DNA from: Glycomyces luteolus
GTDB lineage: Bacteria > Actinomycetota > Actinomycetes > Mycobacteriales > Micromonosporaceae
Direction: 5' to 3'
Length of the DNA: 64,000 nucleotides
Assembly (NCBI RefSeq): GCF_027622875.1
Contig: NZ_JAPZVP010000003.1
Coordinates: 130,627-194,626 of the forward strand
Each line of letters begins with the position of its first letter. Within the stretch, counting starts at the first letter, position 1. Both the position numbers and the translations under genes were made by a program. Under the pieces are notes generated by a model. That model was not told where the DNA came from and searched no databases. It worked only from the letters and a program-made list of their open reading frames with translations. Shown one piece after another: positions 59,541 to 64,000 of the stretch.

Positions 59541-60080
59541 ATGAGTCATGTGAACCCTTCGGATCCGCAGGTCATCATATTCACCGGCCTGCCCGGGACG
59601 GGCAAGTCGACGCTGTCCGAGCGCCTGAGCCGGGCGACCGGCGTGCCGGTGTTCGCCGCGGACTGGCTGCTGGGCTCGCTGAAGCCGCACGGGGTCCTGT
59701 ACGACCTGGATCAAGAGACCTACCTGGCGCTCCACGACGGCCTCATGGAGACGCTGGTCGTACGGCAGCTCCGGTTGAGCCAGTCGGCGATCACCGACTG
59801 CGTGCTCGACGAGGACACCGCGCAGCGCTGGGCCGGGATCGCGGCCGGGTACGGTGCGCGGCTGCGAGTCGTCGAATGCACTTGCAGCGATGTGGAGCTG
59901 CATCGGAGCCGGGTCGAGGGGCGGGTTCGCGGCATCCCCGGCTGGCATGAGATCGACTGGGCGCACGTCGAGCGCATGCGCGCCGAGCTGCCGTCGTTCA
60001 CGCTCGAACGGCTCGTCACCGACGCCGCCGACCCGCTTGAGACCAATATGGACAAGATTCACGACTATTTGTCTCGCTGA
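59541..60080 (+). CDS. P-loop kinase-like protein (AAA_33 type)
   Basis: 179 residues, soluble. Walker A is GLPGTGKST near residue 16-24, and the overall shape is of the AAA_33/zeta-toxin-like nucleotide kinases. DCVLDEDTAQRWAG and the LRVVECTCSDVELHRSRVEGR segment match the base-binding and lid regions. There is no antitoxin gene beside it, so a stand-alone kinase is likelier than a toxin. ATG 59541 has GGAGG 7 nt upstream. The phosphoryl acceptor is unknown. Confidence 0.85.
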   Translation: MSHVNPSDPQVIIFTGLPGTGKSTLSERLSRATGVPVFAADWLLGSLKPHGVLYDLDQETYLALHDGLMETLVVRQLRLSQSAITDCVLDEDTAQRWAGIAAGYGARLRVVECTCSDVELHRSRVEGRVRGIPGWHEIDWAHVERMRAELPSFTLERLVTDAADPLETNMDKIHDYLSR

Positions 60081-60187
60081 TCGGGTATCGCCGGCCGCGG
60101 GTCGCGGGGCGCCCTGCCGCCCAGGGGCAGTACGCTGGCAGTCCTCTTCAGACGAAGCGGCGGCGCTGAGAGGCGCGGAAGGGGAGC

Positions 60188-61123
60188 ATGATGGCCGGCA
60201 GCCGGATCGCGATCGTTTGGAATCCGTCGAAGACCTCACGCGAGGACCTCGAGGGCGCACTCCCCGCCAGCGCCGCTGACGCGGAGGTCATGTGGTTCGA
60301 GACCAGCCCCGACGACCCCGGCCAGGGCGCGACGAGCGACGCGCTCGCGGCGGGTGCCGAAGTCGTGGTGGCGGCGGGCGGTGACGGGACCGTGCGAGCG
60401 GTCGCCGAGCGACTGGCGCAGGACGACGCCGCCGAGCTCGCGATCGTCCCGCTCGGCACGGGCAACCTCCTCGCGCGCAATCTCGGCGTGCCGCTGGGCG
60501 ACCCCGGGGGCGCGCTCACGCGGGCGTTCGAGGGCCGGTCGCGCGCCATCGACCTCGGCTGGGTCACGACTGACGTGAACGATGCGGAGGTACGCCGGGC
60601 GTTCGCCGTCATCGCGGGAATCGGCATCGATGCGCACATGATCGTCGAGACCGACGACGACCTCAAGAGCAAGGTCGGGTGGCTGGCCTATGTGGAGTCG
60701 CTGGGACGCGCCCTCAGCTCGAGCGAGGTCGTGGACATCGAGATCGCCGTCGACGGCGCGGCACCCGAACGCACGGAGGCGCACACACTCCTCGTCGGCA
60801 ACTGCGGCACGCTCCAGGGCGGCGTCGCGCTCCTGCCGGACGCGGACCCCTCGGACGGCGAACTCGATCTGCTCCTGCTGAGCGCCGAAGGCATCGGTCA
60901 ATGGCTCGACACGGTCCGATCGTTCGTGTGGGACAACGGCATCCGGCGGTTCTTCACCGGCCGGGAACGTGCCGAGAGCGCCGACACCGCGACGCACGCC
61001 AGGGTCGGCAGCGTGTCGGTCGTCCTGTCCGAGCCGCGAGCGCTGGAGGTCGACGGCGACGAACTGGGCGAGACGTCGGGCTTCACGATCGAAATCCAGC
61101 CCGGCGCCGTGCGGGTGCGTTGA
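60188..61123 (+). CDS. Diacylglycerol/sphingosine kinase-family lipid kinase
   Basis: 311 residues, cytoplasmic, membrane-associated by family. The nucleotide-binding GGDGTVRAVAERL and PLGTGNLLARNLGVPL motifs define the DAGK catalytic domain, and the C-terminal beta domain ends in VDGDELGETSGFTIEIQPGAVRV. Two ATG codons, 60188 and 60191, start equally well behind AAGGGGAG. Family members phosphorylate diacylglycerol or related lipids. The gene follows the P-loop kinase gene by 107 nt and stands alone. Confidence 0.91.
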   Translation: MMAGSRIAIVWNPSKTSREDLEGALPASAADAEVMWFETSPDDPGQGATSDALAAGAEVVVAAGGDGTVRAVAERLAQDDAAELAIVPLGTGNLLARNLGVPLGDPGGALTRAFEGRSRAIDLGWVTTDVNDAEVRRAFAVIAGIGIDAHMIVETDDDLKSKVGWLAYVESLGRALSSSEVVDIEIAVDGAAPERTEAHTLLVGNCGTLQGGVALLPDADPSDGELDLLLLSAEGIGQWLDTVRSFVWDNGIRRFFTGRERAESADTATHARVGSVSVVLSEPRALEVDGDELGETSGFTIEIQPGAVRVR

Positions 61124-61132
61124 GGCGGGCGC

Positions 61133-62170
61133 TCAGTACATCGCGGTGAGGGATCGGGTCGCGCCGTCGACGCGGACCGTTCCGCCGTAAGGGATGGTGA
61201 ACTGCGGGTCGGTGTGCCCGAAATCGACTCCGAGTACAGCGGGCTTACCGGGCGCGTACTCGTCGAGCACCCGCAGCACCGCTTCGCGCTGCTCGGCCCG
61301 GAACCGGTCGGCGTCGAACGCGTCGAGCCGGCGATCCATGCTCGACGACTTCGGCCGCCCCATCAGGAACGCGGCGCAGCGTTCGAGCCAGCCGCGTTCG
61401 CCGATCGAGCGCAGGACGCGGTACACATCGTCGGCGCTCGGCATCTCCTCTGAGGTCTCGAAGAACAGCACGGCGCCGTCGAGCCGGTCCGGGCCCGGGA
61501 CGCAGCGGTCGGCCATAAGCAGCCAGGAGACGATCTCGAGGGACCCGCCCCAGGTCGGGCCCTCGACCGCCGGGCCCGGGTGGCGCCACTCCCACGCGGC
61601 GGCCTCGCGCATGTCGGGCGGTCGCTCGAACGTGGCGGGGTCGGCCCAGTCTCCCGAGGTCTCCCCGAATTCGGCGGGTTCGGTGAGCGTGTAAGGGCCG
61701 GTGGTGAAGAGGGCCGCTCGCAGCGACGCCTCCGTCGCCGGATGCATCGCGCCGGGCCGGCCGAACGCGGTCATGACCGCGCCGCCGTGATAGCCGACGA
61801 TCCCGGTCTCGGCGAGGAGCGCCAGCAGGTTCGTTCAGTCGCTGAACCCGAAGAACGGCTTGGGGTTCGCCGCGATGAGGTCGCGGTCGAGGTGCGGGAG
61901 CACCGTGATCTGGTCGTCGCCGCCGACGCTGCTGATGACGGCCTTCACCGTCGGGTCGGCGAACGCCGCGTGCAGGTCCGCGGCCCGTTCGGCCGGGCTC
62001 GCGCCCCACCGGCGCGTGCCCGGGTACTCCACCGGGACGAGCCCGAACGATTCGCGGAGGCGGCGCAGGCCGAGTTCGTACGGCAGCGGCAGCAGCGCGG
62101 GCAGCCCGGAGGACGGCGAGACGATCGCGACCTGGTCTCCTGGCACCGGTTTCGGCGGGTAATGCGGCAC
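61133..62170 (-). pseudogene. S66 LD-carboxypeptidase gene broken by an in-frame TGA
   Basis: The frame encodes a muramoyl-tetrapeptide/LD-carboxypeptidase homologue (peptidoglycan recycling, or MccF-like). It starts at ATG 62170 (YPPKPVPGDQVAIVSPSSG) and ends at 61133. Directly after PFFGFSD a TGA at 61837-61835 interrupts it, and the same frame goes on with TNLLALLAETGIVGYHGG. The family has a residue between SD and T, often Trp or Asn, so TGG to TGA is plausible. Candidate catalytic Ser lies in GFSD, Glu in LFFETSEE and His in GVDFGHTDP. Re-initiation at ATG 61774 would give only a fragment. It is a pseudogene unless a base is wrong. Confidence 0.85.
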
Positions 62171-62287
62171 GAGGCAAGGCTACCGACGCGGCGCCCCGCG
62201 ATGCCGTCCATTGCTTGATCGCCGACTGCGGCGCGGGTGGAGTAGATTGACGCCCATGATGTTCAACGAAACGAGCACCCAAGGTTC

Positions 62288-64000
62288 ATGACGCGGTCCG
62301 GCGAGCGCAATGCGCTCGAACCCGACCCCGTCCCTGTCCTCCACCGCGTCCGCGAACTCTGCGGGCGCTTCCCCGAAGGCCCGCTCCCTCCAGCGGAAGT
62401 CAAAGCCCTTCGCGAGTCCATCGATACCCCCGGCCCGGTCGAGCGGACGCTCCTGCCGGATCGGCGCACCAGGACCCGCGAGGAATTCGGGGCCTACAAG
62501 CGCGAACGCGACGCCGCCTTGGCCGAACTGGCCGAGTGGGTCCGGTCCGCCGTGTCCGGCTCGACGGCAGACCTGGAGCGGCTCGGCGACCGGCTTCGCC
62601 GCCTCGGCGACCATCGCCGACTGCGTTTCGATCCCGAAATGCTCGGCCTCGGGCTCCAGCCCGAGCAGACGCGCGCCATCGCACTCCATCTCCTGCATAC
62701 CGGCGTCTCCAGCGGCGAGATCTTCGTGGGCCTCCAGCTCATCGAAACGGTCGTGCAACCGGCCGACGCCTCGCTGATCCGCACGCTGGGCCATCTCGGC
62801 CGCAACTACGGGTACCTCGCCTCGAAGGCCGTCCGGCGCCTCGAGTTCCCCGCACCCCACCAGTTCGCGCTGGCCATGCGCGCACCGCGCACCGATCGGC
62901 AGCAGTTCGCGGCCGCCCTCGCAGGGTCGCCTCGAGCCGACATCGACGCGCTCATGACCACGCTCTCGGTCGCCGACACGATCGCGCTCCTGACCATGAT
63001 CGGCGACATCCAAGGCACTCCGAAGTGGATCGAGGGGAACGACGCGCTCGCCGCGACGGTCGTGGCGGCCGCCGAGTCCCCGAGCCTGCTGGGCGAGGGC
63101 GTCCCAGCGCTCATGTCGATCGCGTGCCTCATCGACGAGGTCGCCTACGGCACCGCCGCCTTCCTGCCCTACTCCCCCGGCCGGCGCGAGCAGGTGATCG
63201 CCGGGTTGGAGTCCGCGCTGGCCGCGCCCGCGGCTTGGGCGTCGGTGACGGCGGCGCTCGAGCGGCACCCGCGCGACAGCGAGTTGATCTGGCTGCAACG
63301 CCGAGTCCTCGAGGCACGCCGAGGCGCCATCGCCGGGTTCCCCGAGGGACTGGCGATCCGGGTCGCGGTGCCGCCTCCGGGTTCGAGGCAGGAGGTGCGG
63401 ACGCATCTGCTCATCGACGGGATGCCGCTCGTACCGCGCGTGTTCAGTCTCGGGGTCGCGGCGATGCCGGATCGGGTCCTCCAGTGCGAGAGCGGTCTGG
63501 TAGCCACAGTGGAGCCTAGGGACGTGAAGATCGCCGATCCCGACTGCGTTGAGGAATGCTGCGGTGCGCTGTACGCCGAGATCAGGCGGGACGAGGCCGG
63601 TGGTCGCGTGGAGTGGGAGCTCCGGAGGACCCGCAGCGCCCATGAGCATCGGGAGCGCCTCGTGTTCGACGCCGCCGCCTACGATGCCGAGATCGCACGC
63701 GTCTCAAGCGATTTCACGTGGGAGTGGCCCGCGCGGCGCGCGGCCAGGCTGCTGCGGGAGCGGCTGGCCCCCGATCTCATGGCTCGCTGGGACTGTCGGC
63801 TCGGCCTTGTCAACTCCTGGAACTCCGACCGTTCCATCCTCGAGCTGTCCTTCTCGTATCCGGATGCGCCGTCGTCCGCATCAGATCGACCGTGGCTGCA
63901 GTTCGTGTACCGGACCGAGATTCCAGACGCGGCAGCGGTGGACGACCGGGCGGTCGGGATCGCGGTCGAGCGGATCGCAAGCCAGTTCAGGGAAGGCGAT
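62288..64000 (+). CDS. Large unidentified protein, runs off the window end
   Basis: 571 codons are open from ATG 62288 to the edge, with strong third-position GC bias. The only upstream site is AAGG four nt before the ATG; a stop at 62243 excludes a longer start. The first 350 residues are helical and Leu/Ala/Arg-rich (LGLGLQPEQTRAIALHLLHTG, SLLGEGVPALMSIACLIDEVA). The C-terminal part is beta-like (WEWPARRAARLLRERL, then LQFVYRTEIPDAAAV). No signal peptide, helix pair or catalytic motif stands out. I do not recognise a family. Confidence 0.75.
   Translation, partial: MTRSGERNALEPDPVPVLHRVRELCGRFPEGPLPPAEVKALRESIDTPGPVERTLLPDRRTRTREEFGAYKRERDAALAELAEWVRSAVSGSTADLERLGDRLRRLGDHRRLRFDPEMLGLGLQPEQTRAIALHLLHTGVSSGEIFVGLQLIETVVQPADASLIRTLGHLGRNYGYLASKAVRRLEFPAPHQFALAMRAPRTDRQQFAAALAGSPRADIDALMTTLSVADTIALLTMIGDIQGTPKWIEGNDALAATVVAAAESPSLLGEGVPALMSIACLIDEVAYGTAAFLPYSPGRREQVIAGLESALAAPAAWASVTAALERHPRDSELIWLQRRVLEARRGAIAGFPEGLAIRVAVPPPGSRQEVRTHLLIDGMPLVPRVFSLGVAAMPDRVLQCESGLVATVEPRDVKIADPDCVEECCGALYAEIRRDEAGGRVEWELRRTRSAHEHRERLVFDAAAYDAEIARVSSDFTWEWPARRAARLLRERLAPDLMARWDCRLGLVNSWNSDRSILELSFSYPDAPSSASDRPWLQFVYRTEIPDAAAVDDRAVGIAVERIASQFREGD

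Noticed and set aside
59541-60080. Zeta-type toxin of a toxin-antitoxin pair
   Set aside because: No small antitoxin gene lies before or after it, and the motifs fit general P-loop kinases equally well.
61835-61837. Selenocysteine or programmed readthrough at the S66 TGA
   Set aside because: No SECIS-like hairpin is evident after it and the family has no Sec. A nonsense mutation or base error is simpler.

Overview
The window is high-GC, GC3-rich DNA from an actinomycete. It carries paired clpP genes, a trigger factor, actinobacterial TetR, LacI and ROK regulators, several probable leaderless starts and many secreted CBM-bearing proteins. The gene content would fit a mycelial soil actinomycete such as a Glycomycetaceae member, but the genus is an inference and nothing here proves it. 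No CRISPR array, prophage, insertion sequence or replication origin was seen.

Layout. 1-1.2 kb: two tandem clpP genes on the minus strand, the first cut by the window edge. 1.4-3.1 kb: a secreted subtilisin and a small membrane protein. 3.3-8.0 kb: a tightly overlapping operon with a sugar-binding lipoprotein, two permeases and a predicted (alpha/alpha)6-toroid glycan enzyme. 8.1-16.4 kb: the most unusual region. It has an AfsA-type hotdog protein, a HAD-IB phosphatase, two proteins of unknown function and a KAS III, then a TetR regulator, then a divergent operon with a catalytically degenerate SDR, an MFS exporter, a 4-OT-like tautomerase and a two-domain carboxymuconolactone decarboxylase-like protein. 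The hotdog gene promoter and the TetR promoter share a 15-bp near-palindrome (12 of 15 identical). This is a candidate butyrolactone- or furan-type autoregulator system.

16.4-20.8 kb: a DUF4267-like membrane protein and a divergent TetR with two matching operators, a VOC protein, a 1.6-kb gene-poor stretch with two families of degenerate tandem repeats, a GNAT and an NmrA-like protein. 20.8-26.9 kb: a six-gene branched-chain-amino-acid-type ABC operon (liv) whose first gene encodes an exported, membrane-anchored protein of unknown role. 27.1-30.3 kb: tig, ThuA-like and HAD genes and tRNA-Gly(TCC). In most actinobacteria tig sits next to clpP1-clpP2; here about 26 kb separates them.

30.8-45.3 kb: MFS transporters, ROK, TetR, LacI and MarR regulators, TerC, a YchJ protein, a tandem pair of SGNH hydrolases and an NmrA-like gene with a nearby frameshifted relic of its own 3' end. 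45.4-53.9 kb: an AraC regulator, a secreted CBM35-PL11 rhamnogalacturonan lyase, a lipoprotein, a TIGR03086-like protein, a DEDDh exonuclease-BRCT protein and a secreted CBM2-zincin fusion behind a perfect AT-rich palindrome. 54.1-64 kb: fdhD and a YdeP/FdhF-type molybdoenzyme, a CBM2-like membrane protein, a glycosyltransferase, a P-loop kinase-like protein, a diacylglycerol kinase-family protein, an S66 peptidase gene broken by an in-frame TGA, and a large unidentified gene running off the end.

Taken together, the sugar ABC operon, PL11 lyase, SGNH esterases and CBM2 proteins suggest growth on plant polysaccharides. The 8-16 kb block suggests small-molecule signalling or specialised metabolism. 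Coordinates were read by eye, and function calls rest on motifs and recalled family features, not on database searches.
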